DNA of 64,000 bases from Hsuehochloa calcarea (GCA_036346395.1 CM070615.1:7259534-7323533); one strand, 5' to 3'; positions 1 through 12,127 are shown, counted from the first letter of the stretch. Notes: a model not told the origin generated them from the letters alone. Numbers and translations are program-made.

Positions 1-2346
1 GGGTCAAAGTTGACCCATCAACCCTTATTGGGGTCCCACTGTAAGTGATCATGGCTAGCGTCTGGGTTGGTAAGAAAAGTATTAATGTATTTGGAAATCA
101 CAAAAAGGTTTAATTATACACTAAAAAATACAATTAACTTCAAAAATGCATAACTAATTCATTTTAGCTCCAAAAACAGTGAAACCACTTTTGTTATTTT
201 TCATTTTTAATTAAATTTATAATAAAATATGTTTCCACCTTGTCACTATCTCAGAAAACATATTTTGTGAAGAGTGCTCCAAAATTAAATTATTAATACA
301 TTATAAATTGCTAATAACTTTGAAAATTCATAACTAATTCATCAAAACTCCAAATGAGTGAACCAAATTATTTTGATCATGTAATAATATTCTCTATCCA
401 TTTTTGTAATCCTCATGTCCACCACTACTCGAGAAAATTTCACGAAAGTTTTAGATACAGTGAAAAGTGACAGATTTTAATTTATTTGGATTTTCTGGAA
501 AACTAACTTTCAAACTGTCATAACTTTTGCATAAAGCATCCAAATCAATTGATTCTTATTTATAAATTAACTTAAAATCATGCTCTACCTTATGTGAATT
601 TTTCATGATTTTTGGAGAACTTTGAATTTTTGGGTCTTTTCGGTATTATTCGTTCTTATTGTACTTTCGACTTCTTTCGTTAGGTTATGACGCGCACATT
701 GCTAACGAGAGTGATCCTGAGCAACTTAACGAGCAACTTTAGCAAGGCAAGCAGTTTGATCATGTTAATCCCAGTACTTTCAAGTCTAATATATTGATTG
801 CAACTTGTATGTATGCATTGCTATTTTGTTGTTAAATTATGGTTTGATTAGTTTATCCTATAGTTTCATAATCTGTAGGTAAATGATATTCCTCTACTAC
901 CTAAGCCTAGGTTATTTGCTATGATTAGAGTTCGTTGGATGAGCTCTTGTCACTTAGTAGATTACGGGTTAATATTGCTTAGACATGCTTAGCTATCGGT
1001 AGTTTGGGCGGTCATCGACTTAGTCGATGATCTTGATCATACAAATCTAATTATTATTCCATTATGTCCAGCACTTGTGCTTTGTTAATTTGTAAAGTCA
1101 AAAACTGAAAATGAGAACTGATTTGGACTTGGGCATATTGGAATGTTGGTGTGATCTTTTGGTGTGACTGGAATGGTGCCTAAGTCAACAAGGACCGAAC
1201 ATCTTATTATACAAAACCAAGCAATTTTACATGCTAACCACGCGAGAGGGATATGAGACCTCTCTTGACTAAGTACTTTGGGAGGTGTTAATGATGAGCT
1301 GGTTGGTGGGTGTTTAAAAAAATGGTGTTGTGATAGGAGGGGAGCATTAGTAGATCGGCTATAAGCTGGCTAATGTATCCTTCTCTTCGTGGGTTGCGGC
1401 TCGTAATTAGCATCATCCATTGGAAATATCTCGTAGGACTTAGCCATGCCAGCATACCTAAGGAAGTGTGCTTCATAGCTTGGCAAAAAGGCGGTCTGAC
1501 GTGTGGGTACATTGGTACACCCATGCAGGGTATAAACTATTCGAGTAGCCTCGTCTTAGGTTATGGACACGCCTAGGGAGGTCTTCCAAGAGTTATACTA
1601 CAACCTTTAATTAAAACTTGATATGGGCGGTATGAGTGGGTAATTCATGCTATTGTTGTGGTGACTATTGGGTTAGTCACTTCCAGGATGTTGTTGTCAT
1701 CTATTTATTGTTATTATGTTGTCATTTACTGTTATTTCAACAATAAAAACAGATTGTAAACTTGCTTTTAAATGCACTATATTATTGCAAATAAAGACTG
1801 CTTTGTGCTGAAAATGAAACATACATCCTCCACTTAAATAAGCTTGCATGTAGCTATATATAGGTCTGTTACTCTACATGTAAATCTTGCGGAGTACAAT
1901 TTTTGTACTCATTTGCTTTGCTTAACTATTTGTTGCAGAGGAGGAAGGTGAGCCCCAAGGGCCTCACTTTTGTGAGATGTGTTGCGGGTTTAACGACTAG
2001 CTTGGCGGTCCAGTTGGTTGCCTTGTGGCTAAAGGCACACTAATTGGCTCTTTTGTTTATCACCATCTTATGGCATTTCGCTTTCGCTGTCTAATTAGTT
2101 AATTGTATGTCTTTTGGCCGGTCGGCCTCCCTTTTGTAATAACTCTACTATGTATGTCTTTTGATTTGTTAAGTGTTGCTTTGGTTCTATGTCTTGAATG
2201 GAATTGATGCATGAATTTTGTAAAGGGGTGTGTATACTGCATTTCTGGGAAGTATACATATCTCGAAGACACGGGTTATTTTGTTTGTGATGCTAGGGTC
2301 AATTGGTGACTAAGCAATGCAAGCTTAATAAACCAGGGTCCTCACA
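1..2346 (+). repeat. LTR-like repeat, family R, copy R1 (3' part)
   Basis: This is non-coding and AT-rich. It aligns by eye with 27350-29723 (R3) and with the reverse complement of about 5645-8240 (R2). Shared landmarks are a phrase ending GTGTGGGTACATTGGTACAC near 1500, a TACTC-rich stretch near 1890, the GGCCGGTCGGCC palindrome near 2115, and a terminus ending GGGTCCTCACA at 2346. R2 and R3 begin TGTAACA and end CCTC(A/G)CA, so this looks like the 3' two thirds of a long (4-5 kb) LTR whose start lies left of the window. CACTA transposase coding sequence begins right after its end, so R1 probably inserted into that gene. The left TSD is not visible. Short reading frames here have no recognisable product. 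Confidence 0.7.
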
Positions 2347-3011
2347 TGGATCACGAGAGAGCACAACTGTCGGTTCAACGAATGGTTAAAGGTGTGATTC
2401 ATTGGAAGGTCATCAAGTGATGATACGCTGTTATAGTTGGCAAAAGGGTAAAAATTTACAATTGTGACATGGCATGGATAAGACATAAATGGATACACAT
2501 TTTATACGACAGCTCAGGATAGGAAGAGCACAGTTCAGAACAGCGGTGTCTGCATAGATACGTTTCACGAGCAGTTCAATACCACTTGGCCACGTGGGTT
2601 GAACTCCTACTATGGGTTCGTAGAGGATATTTGGGAGCTCGACTACGTACTTTTCAAGATCTCCCTATTTCGATGCCATTGGGTTAAACTTCCGCAGGGT
2701 GTGAAGGTCGACAAGTAAAACGTCACTACTATGGACCTCAAATGTGTCAGATACAAGGATGAACTATTTGTACACGCTAAGCAAGTTGTTCAAGTTTTTT
2801 TTGTAATGGACCAGGAAAATAAGAACCGCCGCGTAGTTCTTCGTGGAAAAAGAATGATTGTCGGAGTTTAGAATGTTATGGATGAGGAATACTGCAATCA
2901 ATTTTTGACGAGTTGCCTCCTTTCAGAGACGACATCAGGCTCGAGGAAGAACCCAGTGAGAAAGCTAGCTATATGTGTGTCGACCATCATGAAGGGCTAT
3001 ATTTTAATTAA
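2347..3011 (+). pseudogene. CACTA (En/Spm) TNP2-like transposase, C-terminal DUF4216 region (CACTA-1)
   Basis: Translation in the frame through 2488 gives the conserved C-terminal block of plant CACTA TNP2 transposases: a DINGYTFYT-like start, AQDRKST, QNSGV, YYGFVEDIWELDY, FRCHWV, and a terminal KRMIVGV. This matches DUF4216. TNP2 proteins cut and move the DNA element. Stops fall inside the frame (2716-2718 and 2869-2871) and the 5' end is shifted. After 2871 another frame reads FDELPPFRDD through MCVDHHEGLYFN to a stop at 3009-3011, as expected for the protein's tail. The N-terminal catalytic half is absent, removed or displaced by the R1 repeat ending at 2346. It is a dead remnant. The family assignment is firm and the exact ends are approximate. 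Confidence 0.85.
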
Positions 3012-3059
3012 TAATTTATTCCATAACATGAGACATGATCTGTGTTTTCTAGTCTTGGT

Positions 3060-3215
3060 TATTATTTCGCTGTCAATGTGGACTTGCCATGTGTTGTGGA
3101 CTTGTAATCTCTTATTTTGATGTCAATGTGGAATTGTCATGTGTTAATGTGTTATGGATTTGTCATCTCTGATTTTGATGTTAATGTGGACTTCATTGTA
3201 ATGTGGAATGGTAAT
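3060..3215 (+). repeat. Imperfect short tandem repeat between the two CACTA-1 genes
   Basis: A unit of about 55 bp (TGTCAATGTGGACTTGCCATG-like, then TTGTNATCTCT and ATTTTGATG) occurs about 2.5 times with point changes. It lies in the AT-rich spacer between the transposase tail and the second gene. The rest of 3012-3525 holds nothing recognisable. Confidence 0.6.
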
Positions 3216-3525
3216 ATTATGCACTTTCGTATACATGATGATTGTATTGAGCATATTATTCTTTATGTGGGATATTATGTTTTTAGTTCATTGGTTGGGT
3301 AACTTCTATTTGTTTATATAGTTAATCTATTTACAAGGCAATTTTAGTTCATTGGTTGGGTAATTTCTATTTTTTCTGTATAAAATATGTTTCGAAAGGA
3401 AATTATCTTCAAAAATACCTAGTGGATATCAACTTGCAATCCATTTTATTTAAACTCTCATCGTTTTGAATTCTGAAATTTTAGTTCATTGCGAATGTAA
3501 CTTATATAGATTGCAAGTAAGCGAG

Positions 3526-5644
3526 ATGGCATCTACACTGTCTTCGCCGTCGTCATCGACATCCCTGAATGCGTCTGGATCTTCAAGGAAAGTGGTACGT
3601 AAGCGAGATGGTAGAGGAATATCGAAATTGCTTGCAAGCCGAATGACCATCACGGAGGTTAGTACCTCTGGGGTCCCTCTGAGCTCCAAGAAAGCAGTAG
3701 TAAAATTCTGGAGCATCTACGGGATACTTGGAAGGGAACGAATCCCCATCCCCACACCAAGCTGGAAGTCTCCGACGGGCGTAGAGAGAGGCCAGCTGTG
3801 GACTGATATTTTAAGCTCGTTCACTATCACAGAAGCAGACCAGGCACGCATGGAACGGCAGGCATTGCTCGCCATGGGACACGCATGGAAGACCTTCAAG
3901 AGCACGCTTGTCACAAAGTACATGAACACGAGTCAGACGCCCTTCACGAAGTACAAATTCTTATCGTGGGATATATGGGACGCCTTTGTGCGAATGAAGA
4001 CGATGGCTAAATTTCAGGAGCAAAGTGCGGCACACAAGGCTCTCCAAGCACAAATCACTCACCCCCATAAACTCAGCACCGCTGGGTGTGCGGGTAAAAC
4101 CACGCAATGGATGGCAGAGGACAAAACGCAACTGGGCCATTTGCTGGGATCACATACGAGCACACCCGAAACATGTTAAGAGCGAGGGCATTAGCCACGT
4201 CTTCAGGCGGCATCTCTTTCACAAACTCGACAGTCGAGGAAGTGTCACAACGTCTGGTAAATATGTCGAACTACCTATTTGTTAATAAGTCCATAACTTC
4301 ATAGTGTATAAAATAATAGGATGGCTTTTTGCAACAAGCATTGACTACCGAATCTTCCCAAGGCTCCTTCGAAGCAGTTAGGGAGAAGGATATACTATCT
4401 ACAGCCCTAGGAAACAAGGAGCACCCGGGCTGCACGCGAGGCCTTGGGGTTTACGTGCCTTGTTGGAAGGAATTCCCAGGCGACTCTGAGATGTATAGGA
4501 GTAGGAAGAGATCAAAGCTGAGCACGAGGAACGGCCGGTAGAGGAGATTAATGCGAAGCTTACTACAAAATCTCAAGGATAAATAACAAGATTGTAGAAT
4601 GAAATGAATCAACTCCTCAACCAATCACAAGCCGTCCCCATTATTTTGGAAGCTAGTCGTCCTCAACATCGGAATAGCATCGTGTCCATGCAAAATTCTG
4701 AACATGGCGATGTCCAATTACCTATCGACGATATCAAGGTAATGTACATCTCTGAAATGCTCCAAGGATAGACATATAGGACGCCTTAGCTAATTGTGTA
4801 TCGTTTTATAGGAGCCGACGCCCTGCAAGCTCCAAGTGAGGCTGGTTGGGTCCATTTCTATTGAGGCTAGGCGGGGGATGGTATATCCATGCCGGGAAGG
4901 GATAGTCTTTGCATGGTGCCCAGTTGGCGCAGGGTTACGCCAGGGTCCAGGTGGACATGGTACATGGTAATTTCATGGCCGTCCCGCTAGATGCCTCGCT
5001 TATACGATGTTGGGCTTCAACGACTTATTCGACCTATTCGACCTCAGTACCCTCGATGCCTCGCTTCTACGATGTTGGACACTATAAGTGTGTACAATCA
5101 AGTTCTACATTCTTGTAATACTGATAAGTGTCATAACTCATTACTTATGTATAGATACATGATGAAAAATACCCGGCGATGGCGAGGACCGGTGGGTCTC
5201 CTTGGGCCACACATGGTCTCTGAGCAATGCATCACCCAACACTCATCCTACGTCGTGGAATACATAACGACTGGATTGATTGCTCAGGGCAACAAGGACT
5301 ACATACTGGTGCCCTACAACCAGAAGTAAGTGCTTCACTACTTGCTATACAAATTTCTTTTGTACTTTATACGCAGCACGAACTTTGGTTTAATGGCTAT
5401 AGCAATATACATGAGTAGGTTCCACTGGATCCTTTTAGTCATTGTACCAAAGAGGAACAAGGTAATATTTATTGATTCCCTACTCAACAAAAACCACGAC
5501 TTCACCCTTGTACAAGGAATACTCGGCAGGAATGCTCATTTCCTCCATACATAACTCTATTGTAGTCTTCCTTCGTTTGAAATGGCCAAGGATAAATTTT
5601 TGGAATCACGTAGGTCGTTCAACGCCTATGTTGTCGAGGGTGGG
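3526..5644 (+). pseudogene. CACTA-1 second gene: Transposase_24 / Ulp1-like protein (5' part)
   Basis: The first exon starts at ATG 3526 (MASTLSS), chosen over an upstream ATG because the CACTA-2 copy starts at the matching place. It encodes the Plant_transposase (Ptta/En/Spm, Transposase_24) domain: HAWKTFKSTL, TPFTKYKFLSWDIWDAFV and THPHKL. A frameshift near 4110-4140 moves the frame. Exon 2 (about 4330-4738) has ALGNKEHPG and YRSRKRSK. A GT at 4739 and an AG at 4810-4811 bracket a short intron. Exon 3 has the AQGYARVQVDMVHGNFMAVPL block (DUF8039-like). From about 5150 comes a Ulp1/C48 protease-like part, with a GTAAGT donor at 5326, an acceptor AG at 5417-5418, and then the HWILLVIVPKRNK and FIDSL motifs carrying the family His and Asp. 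The reading breaks at 5644, where R2 is inserted, and resumes at 10591. Many stops make it a pseudogene. Confidence 0.85.
4985..5080 (+). repeat. Short tandem duplication inside CACTA-1
   Basis: A GATGCCTCGCTTNTACGATGTTGG phrase followed by ATTCGACCT-like sequence occurs twice, about 64 bp apart, after the VPL motif. It disrupts the exon by repeating its end. The same region of CACTA-2 is not obviously duplicated, so the event looks copy-specific. Confidence 0.6.
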
Positions 5645-6306
5645 TGTGAGGACCCCGGAATATTGGAGGTTTATACCAAATTAATGATCATACCAAAAGT
5701 AAAATTTTTAATCAAGAACAATCAAGTCTCAATTAAAAATAATACTAGAAGTATAATCATTAACAAGGTACAATTCAATATTCAGTTCCTGATATGCCTC
5801 TCATGTTAGCTCCTGGGATGAGTCGCTAACATAGACATATCCTTACAACATTATATCACAAGCATACGATTGGAATACATTAATAAAAATGTACAATGAA
5901 ACATTAAGTAAATCATAAATGAAAAGGAAGTAATAAAATAAACTTCCGGTGGGCGCCACAACCCAAGGGCAACTTGACGGGATTAAAGCAAGTACCAACG
6001 AATCGCGTCAACTTGAAATATTACCTAGGACGTTCTTTACCTGCAACAAGTGGAAAATTCCACTGAGTACGGAAGGTACTCAGCAAGACTTACACAAACT
6101 ATTTAAAATAAAGTGTCTGAGAGGTCCTATACAAAGGATTAGAATTTTTAGATGCATAAGGTTAACAACAGGATGGTTATAATGGTTAAATTTTGCAGAA
6201 AGCAATACATCTTAACCTACACTTGCTAGGTTTTAGTAAAGCAATTTAATAAATCAATTTGGATTAAAACAATAATTAAATAAAAGTATGATCATAATTA
6301 GTATCA

Positions 6307-6414
6307 AAATCAAGTGGCTACAACCACTAACAATAAATTGCATGACTCACTATCATGTCGAAACAAATCAAGTGGCTACAACCACTAACAATAAATTGCA
6401 TGACTCACTATCAT
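6307..6414. repeat. 58-bp direct tandem duplication within R2
   Basis: Two nearly identical 58-bp units lie head to tail, each containing AAGTGGCTACAACCACTAAC and TGACTCACTATCATG. The inner AGTGGCTACAACCACT is itself an inverted repeat. This is a local slippage or duplication event in this R copy. Confidence 0.85.
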
Positions 6415-8264
6415 GCGAAATTAATACTTCCCAAAACCCAAAATTAGAGCAAATTCTATACAGTGACATCAATCCAAGCGTTGTCCAGCAGTGGACACGG
6501 CTATTCGAATAGTTTTAACCTGCGAGGGTGTACATCTTTACCCACACGACTTAGTTAGCCCGTAAGCCTCGGAATAATAGCACACTTGCCTTTGGTATCT
6601 TGGTAGGTAAACTAAGATTCGGTATTTTCAACAAGTTAACACTATTGAGTTGGATGACCCATGTGGCGATCCAGCTTAAACAACGACTGATAGCATATAT
6701 TCAACCGAGGTTCACATGTTGTACAGGGAATGCCGACCCAGTCAATTAAATGCAAACTCGTGTTAGCCACACATATTACACCGCAGTCGGGCCCTGAAGG
6801 TACGTACATGCGATGTAACACATCTACGCCCTTACCCTTCTAAGAACATCTGATATCGATATAAGCTCCACATGGCATACGACACGGCCCGAAGACTTAA
6901 GCATCTATGCCATATGAAATCAATACACATGTCCTTACTCTCCTGTATCCAACTCAATAATATTAACCCTTTACTTAACCAAGCAATACCATACCTGCGT
7001 GTGGAAGTGTTGGGGCTTGAATTGGGTAGTCGAGTTCGATCCTTAATCAACCGGACAAGACATCCTCGGTTCCCATTCTCGCACTAGGCACCATCACTAG
7101 CATCCACTTGTCCAGATTTGAATTAAGTTTAACAACAAGATTTAGATTCATATCAGGTTTAAATAAACTGAACAAAGAATCAACAAAAAAATAAAAATGT
7201 ATTTGTTGTTCCCTAGGTTTGACAAGATAAGCCTGCCAAACACTACCGTTCTATGGACTGCATGGCTAAGCAAAATTGAAATTAAGTATTATATCACCAC
7301 AAACTACCTTAGGTTGAGTGTATGATCAGATTTAAGGTAAACCACAATTGTCAGGTTATAACTACCTATTGACAGATCACAATTAATTTTTAAGAAAATT
7401 AGCATGCAACAGTATCACTGTGGTTTTGTAAATCTACGTTCAAAAATTGGGATCAACATGGTGCAGAGAGGATGCTTGCCTTGGTAGAAGTCCACTTGTT
7501 CACTATTGTAGGCATTATCGTTTACTTCGCGCAATTCAGAATCTAAAAAGAAAATACAATAGCAAATAAACACCGATAACATATAGAAATCCAAAATGCT
7601 CGAAAATACATGATAATTACATTTTAATGAGGTTATGATTCTAGATGCATTTAGGTATAGATTTTAGTTTAATAAAAATTCAATTTCTTATGGACTGGTT
7701 AAAGTTAATTCAATTTCTGGTGTAATTATAATGACTGACAATACCTAGAGTTTAGGTGATGTTGTTTTCCTTAACAGGACACCTAGTACTCACAAACACT
7801 CTCTCCGGGTATTCTAGGTATACAACCACAATGATCCTACAGTCAATATCAATCATCTAATATGCTCTCTTCTTTCGGCAGACTTTGATGGTGATTGTGT
7901 ACACATCTATTATCTACAGTCGCAGTGCTTGATTTAATTAATGTATTTCGAATAACCTATAATACAACAGGTCGTTGAATTTAATCGAGTGAATTCTAAT
8001 GGCGGTCAATTCATCCCTAAAGGCTCAGATTAAATTACATACACTACGCTTGATTTTATTTTCTAAGAGTCGATTTACAGATATTTATTTGCGGGCTGCT
8101 AAAACTTAGATCGATTGCAATATTGATATGATATTAATAATACTTACTAATTAACCTCAATTTAAACAGCTAAACTATAGCCATTTACAAAACACTAAAA
8201 TTTATTTACACTATTCTTTAATTCCAATTTTATTCATCACTTAATCTCTAATGTCCATTTTTAA

Positions 8265-8800
8265 CCCTAATCACCTATCTCTCTTTCTCTCTAATTCTCT
8301 CCCGGCCGAAACTCTCATCTCTCCCTTCCTTATCTCTTCAGCCGACGCTTCTCTTCTTCCCCCTTCTATGCCTCTCTGTCTCTCTCTCTCTCGGCCTCAG
8401 TCTCCTCTCGGCTCCTTCGCCTCTGCGCTCCCTGCTCCCTTCACGACGGCGCGCACAGGCTTCTGCGCTCATTGCCGCCACCTCCCGGCCCTCGCGATAT
8501 CTGCCGCCATTCCGACGCCGCCGCCAGTTGGCCGCTGCCGTCCCAGGCTCTCTCTCTCCGGCTCATTGTTCTCTCCCCTCGGCGCCTCGCCTCCTCCTCT
8601 CTTTCTGGCGCGGTAGAAGGCCATGCGCCTCCTTCTTCGCCCGTGCAGATCGCCCGAGCACATTCTTTGGTCCCCACGGTGGCTAGGTGCTCGGCACCGC
8701 CCGCCGACTACGGCTCGCATGACCCCAGGCTCGCTGCTCCGGTGCCTTGGCTTGGCGGCTCGGCCTCCCGCCGCCGCGCCTTAGCTCCTCGAGAACCGCC
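8265..8800. other. GC-rich, CT-skewed block within R2
   Basis: The + strand here is rich in CTCTCT and GCCGCC and looks at first like a plant 5' leader and first exon, with open frames of about 120 codons. The translation is low-complexity Pro/Ser/Arg/Ala with no domain. It lies between the two R2 termini, and R3 has a GC-rich block at the matching position (17400-17852 and 26429-27140). I read it as the GC-rich core of the LTR, possibly a sequence captured long ago, and not as a host gene. Confidence 0.4.
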
Positions 8801-10590
8801 CCAAACCTACCTCGGTCTCATTGCGGTTGGTTCCCCATTCTAATTTGATTTCAGCTATGATGATTTTTAGCAAAATCAGTTGATTTCAGGATTAATGCTT
8901 ATTGATTATTTATGAATGCATGTTCATGGAGATCCATCGAGGTGGTGAATGCTACGATGGTGGAGGTGGGTGTTGGGTTGGTTGCCACCGAGGTAATACC
9001 TCGGTGATCTCTCTCTCTACCCTACCCCTCTTGCTCTGTGATGATGAAAAATGAACCGAGAGCTATCTTGATTGTTCTCTTGAGATCCGGAATTGATTCT
9101 ATTGAAACACGATGATTGATGATGTGCAAGTGATGCATCTTTGAATCTTTGCGGTGCCAAGCGATATGGGTTGGGGTTACCTCTTGGTGATATTTGGAAA
9201 TTTGGGAGAAGAGGGTGGCGATCTTGGCTTTGGTGGTGCTCCTCCTCCTCCGTGCTTCCTGGCTCCACGAGGCTTCTTTCCTCCTCTTGCTCCTCCCAGC
9301 TCTGCTGCTTCTTTGGCTTGCCTTGGTTGTTGCTGACATTAGATGGATGATGGTGATCTTGGCTTAGCTTGGCATGTTGATTTGCTTCGGACTTTGCTTT
9401 GGTTGTCTTGCTCTTGATCCCCTTGGTGGTGCACCAAATGATGTTGGTTGGTGTGTGCCGGCTTATTGGTTTTGCCTTGGTTCTTATACGAGAAGAGATG
9501 GAAAATGGGGTGTCGGTGAGGAATTGGTCTCTTGGGAGGAATTGTATTGCTTACTCCTCTGGCTATGGGATGTGGTGGTGGGCTTGTGTGTGCCGGCTTC
9601 TTTGGTTTTGCGATGAGGTTTGGAAATCTGGAAGGGGTCATCTTGTCCCCGGTGCTTCTTGGCTCGGTTCTGCCATTTCCTTTGGCTGGGGCTTGCGGTG
9701 GTGAGGTGAATGAGCTGTTATTGCAATTTGCAATGATGCTCATGCATTGTGCTTATCCAGATGGCTCCAGATATTTTTGGGCTGGGGCATTTTTGGTTCA
9801 TTGGCTAGCAATTCCTTATGCAATGGATTTGCGACAATTGAGGCAATTCAGTATACGTAGGTTTTGGATTTTCCTAAATGCCGAATGATGAGAACCTACG
9901 GAAATAAGACGGTGCCGATTTACTTAGGTTAGTTTAGGTATCTTGGGTATCCCGGTGCCGACTAATCTGGGTCAGCCTAGGTGACTTGAAAAGTCAAGAT
10001 GCGGTTAACCCGAGGTTGGTATGGGTAGTCGCGATACTCAAGGTCTTGACTAATCTAGGTAGATCGAGGAACGCGATGATTCCTATGGTATCCGACGGCA
10101 ATTTATTTTATTCTAACTCTATTATCTTGCTTTTGAACAACTAATGGTCTTTTGATTGGTTGGCGAACTATGGAGTCGCAAATGGTGTTTGGATTGGGTC
10201 GAAGAAGATGGTTTGGTGGACAACGATGGGTGGCAAGATTTCAAGGAAGGCTTTAGGCGACATGCAATGCAAGTTTTATTTTAACATTTTGTAAATGATT
10301 CAAAGTTGTAAAACATAATATGATCTGATGTAAATAAATTCTTGTAATACTTGTATTGAGAAGATTGTTATTTATGATAAACATTGTAAGGTTCTTAATT
10401 AAATTATTTCTCAGAGAATTTCTTAAGTATTAATTGTTGTCTCTTTTTGGAATTGTGAATGGAGTTACCTATTAGACTTTGATTAGGATATTTACTGAAT
10501 ACAAAATTTATGCAAATGCTTCAGAAATAACAAATATAATATAAAATGCATATAATTACTGTTTATTAAAATTGGGGCTGTTACAGTGGG

Positions 10591-10924
10591 ACACACAAGG
10601 AATCGAGCACCACACTGCAACATAGGACGCGATTTTCGGTACACGGTACAACACAATAATCTTATATTACATTTCGTAATAATACATCTCGAACTGACTA
10701 TACCTATCTATGTAATTCTATTTTGCAAAGTGTCACCATCAAAACAAGATTATCTGTGTGCATTCTCGTTTCCGTCATATGCTACAAATCATGAATGCTA
10801 AGACGAACGATCCGGAGGTTTGTCAATCTCGCAATAATTATTTCCTAATTATAAATTTAAATATATATGCTTACTACTTTACTAGGCTAGTGACAAGGCA
10901 TGATACTCGATTTAGATGCATTCT
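10591..10924 (+). pseudogene. CACTA-1 second gene, resumed after R2 (Ulp1-like C-terminal part)
   Basis: This segment aligns with the reverse complement of about 60500-60790 in CACTA-2. Shared landmarks are CGATTTTNGGTACACG, ACAACACAATAATC, TATGTAATTCTATTTT, TTTGTCAATCTCG and AATTATAAATTTAAATATATA. It therefore continues the gene interrupted at 5644. No intact cysteine box of a C48 protease can be read; a CHHQNKIICVH-like stretch may be its remnant. Copia A begins at 10925, a few bases before the last exon expected from CACTA-2 (which starts MDQSRDAFEG there). The element's remaining 3' end should lie beyond the right edge of the window. Confidence 0.7.
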
Positions 10925-11067
10925 TATGGATATCAAGTGGATATGCTCACGATCTTAGGATGATGATACAATTGGCAATAGTATTGAGAGTCTGTCAAAC
11001 ACTCGTTTCTAGCAAAGTTCATTAAAATCTATATGACCGCAATAGAGGAGCGGTATTACACAGCGCG

Positions 11068-11219
11068 GTGAGGTGGTCATAACCTAGTGGTCATAACTAT
11101 TTCGACCAGGTGGTCGTAACCTGTAGTTCGTAACTCTTTCGACGAGGTGGTCGTAACCCTTTTGACCAGGTGGTCATAACTCTTTCGACCAGGTGGTCGT
11201 AACCCTTTCGACCAGGTAA
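11068..11219. repeat. Short tandem array of a GACCAGGTGGTC unit in the LTR
   Basis: Roughly seven degenerate units of 21-23 bp read TTTCGACCAGGTGGTCGTAAC. Each is centred on a near-palindrome. The same array occurs at about 47660-47795 in the shared LTR. Spacing and divergence are not those of a CRISPR array. It could bind a dimeric protein or form small hairpins, but that is inference. Confidence 0.8.
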
Positions 11220-12127
11220 AGTTGGTATGACCGCATTTGAGAAGCGGTACTACCGCAGCGCGGTATGACCGAATTTTACTTAGTGGTGTGTTTTTTTTCC
11301 ATAGAATATGTTTTTGGGAGTTTCTTCTTCCTTAATAATCGGTAAGACCGCAATTGTGGAGCGGTACTACCTCAGTGCGGTAGGACCAGAGTTCATTGAT
11401 GGTATTACCAGTTTTGCTCTGTTCGCTGGCCAGCTTGGTGGCGATGTTTGTTTGTTAGATCAATTTCATGGGTTCCATTGCATATGTGTTGCATGATACA
11501 TGTTTTTAGAATGTGGGTCAAGTTGCGAAAAAACTTATTCCCGAAATTGATTTTTGGGTCTATTGTCGTGCAGGAAGCTTGGAGGTCAACGACGGTCAAT
11601 GGCAAGGATTATCGGGACTAGGCTTGCAGAGCTGAGGTTCAGAACTATCGAGGATGCCGAGTGAAGTCAGTGGAAGCATGGCCCAAAATGGGCAAGGATG
11701 ACCGAACGGGAAGTTCGATGCGATGGGTTGCATCAAGCGGCGCGGGGTCGGTGCAAGTGCCATGGTGGTTTTAGTAGGAGTCGGATGGGAGACACTTGCC
11801 GACATGAAGAGAGCCATGGATCAACCTACACATGGTGAAGCATGAGATTGCTTCATGGAGATTGGACTCGGTCTTCGGAGAAGGATCGAGAAGGGGTATT
11901 TTGGTAATTTTACTAAAATACCACCGTGATGGCTTTTGTCTAAACCGCGGTACAAGATGGCGCAAGGAGAGGTGGTTTAGGTAAATAAAGTTAAAGATCA
12001 CGAAGAAACGGATTCGGGAAGCCTGGTTCGTCATCCGCTTTAAGAAGTGTGTGTAAGTGTAGACCCGTTTGTGTGTGGGCTTAACGGGTGTCCATTTAGG
12101 TGTATTCCTCTAGAAGCTAGCCCGCAC

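Larger units (their letters stand above)
5645..10585 (-). mobile_element. Solo LTR-like insertion, family R, copy R2 (4.9 kb)
   Basis: The insertion is flanked by identical 5-bp direct repeats GTGGG at 5640-5644 and 10586-10590. The CACTA-1 protease-like gene resumes on the far side, so its borders are well supported. Read on the - strand it begins TGTAACAGCCCC and ends GGGGTCCTCACA, the TG...CA ends of an LTR. Only one start and one end are seen and no gag or pol is visible, so a solo LTR left by recombination is the simplest reading. Its 3' half (5645 to about 8240) matches R1 and R3 in reverse. On the - strand, about 290 bp of AT-rich sequence is followed by about 2 kb of GC- and purine/pyrimidine-skewed DNA and then AT-rich DNA. 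Short frames inside it are not convincing genes. Confidence 0.8.

Noticed and set aside
3466..3525. Upstream ATG (3466) as start of the CACTA-1 second gene
   Set aside because: The copy in CACTA-2 begins at the position matching ATG 3526, and the extra residues have no counterpart there.
8251..8843. Open frames of about 120 codons that could be a host gene's first exon
   Set aside because: Low-complexity Pro/Ser/Arg/Ala translation in several overlapping frames on both strands, inside a TSD-flanked LTR insertion, with no domain or supported splice structure.
9339..9743. 134-codon minus-strand frame in R2
   Set aside because: Composition-driven frame in skewed DNA; no motif, and no partner seen in R1 or R3.
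11041..11219. Direct repeats resembling a CRISPR array
   Set aside because: Units are adjacent without unique spacers, diverged and palindromic. They lie in a plant LTR and recur in its partner LTR.
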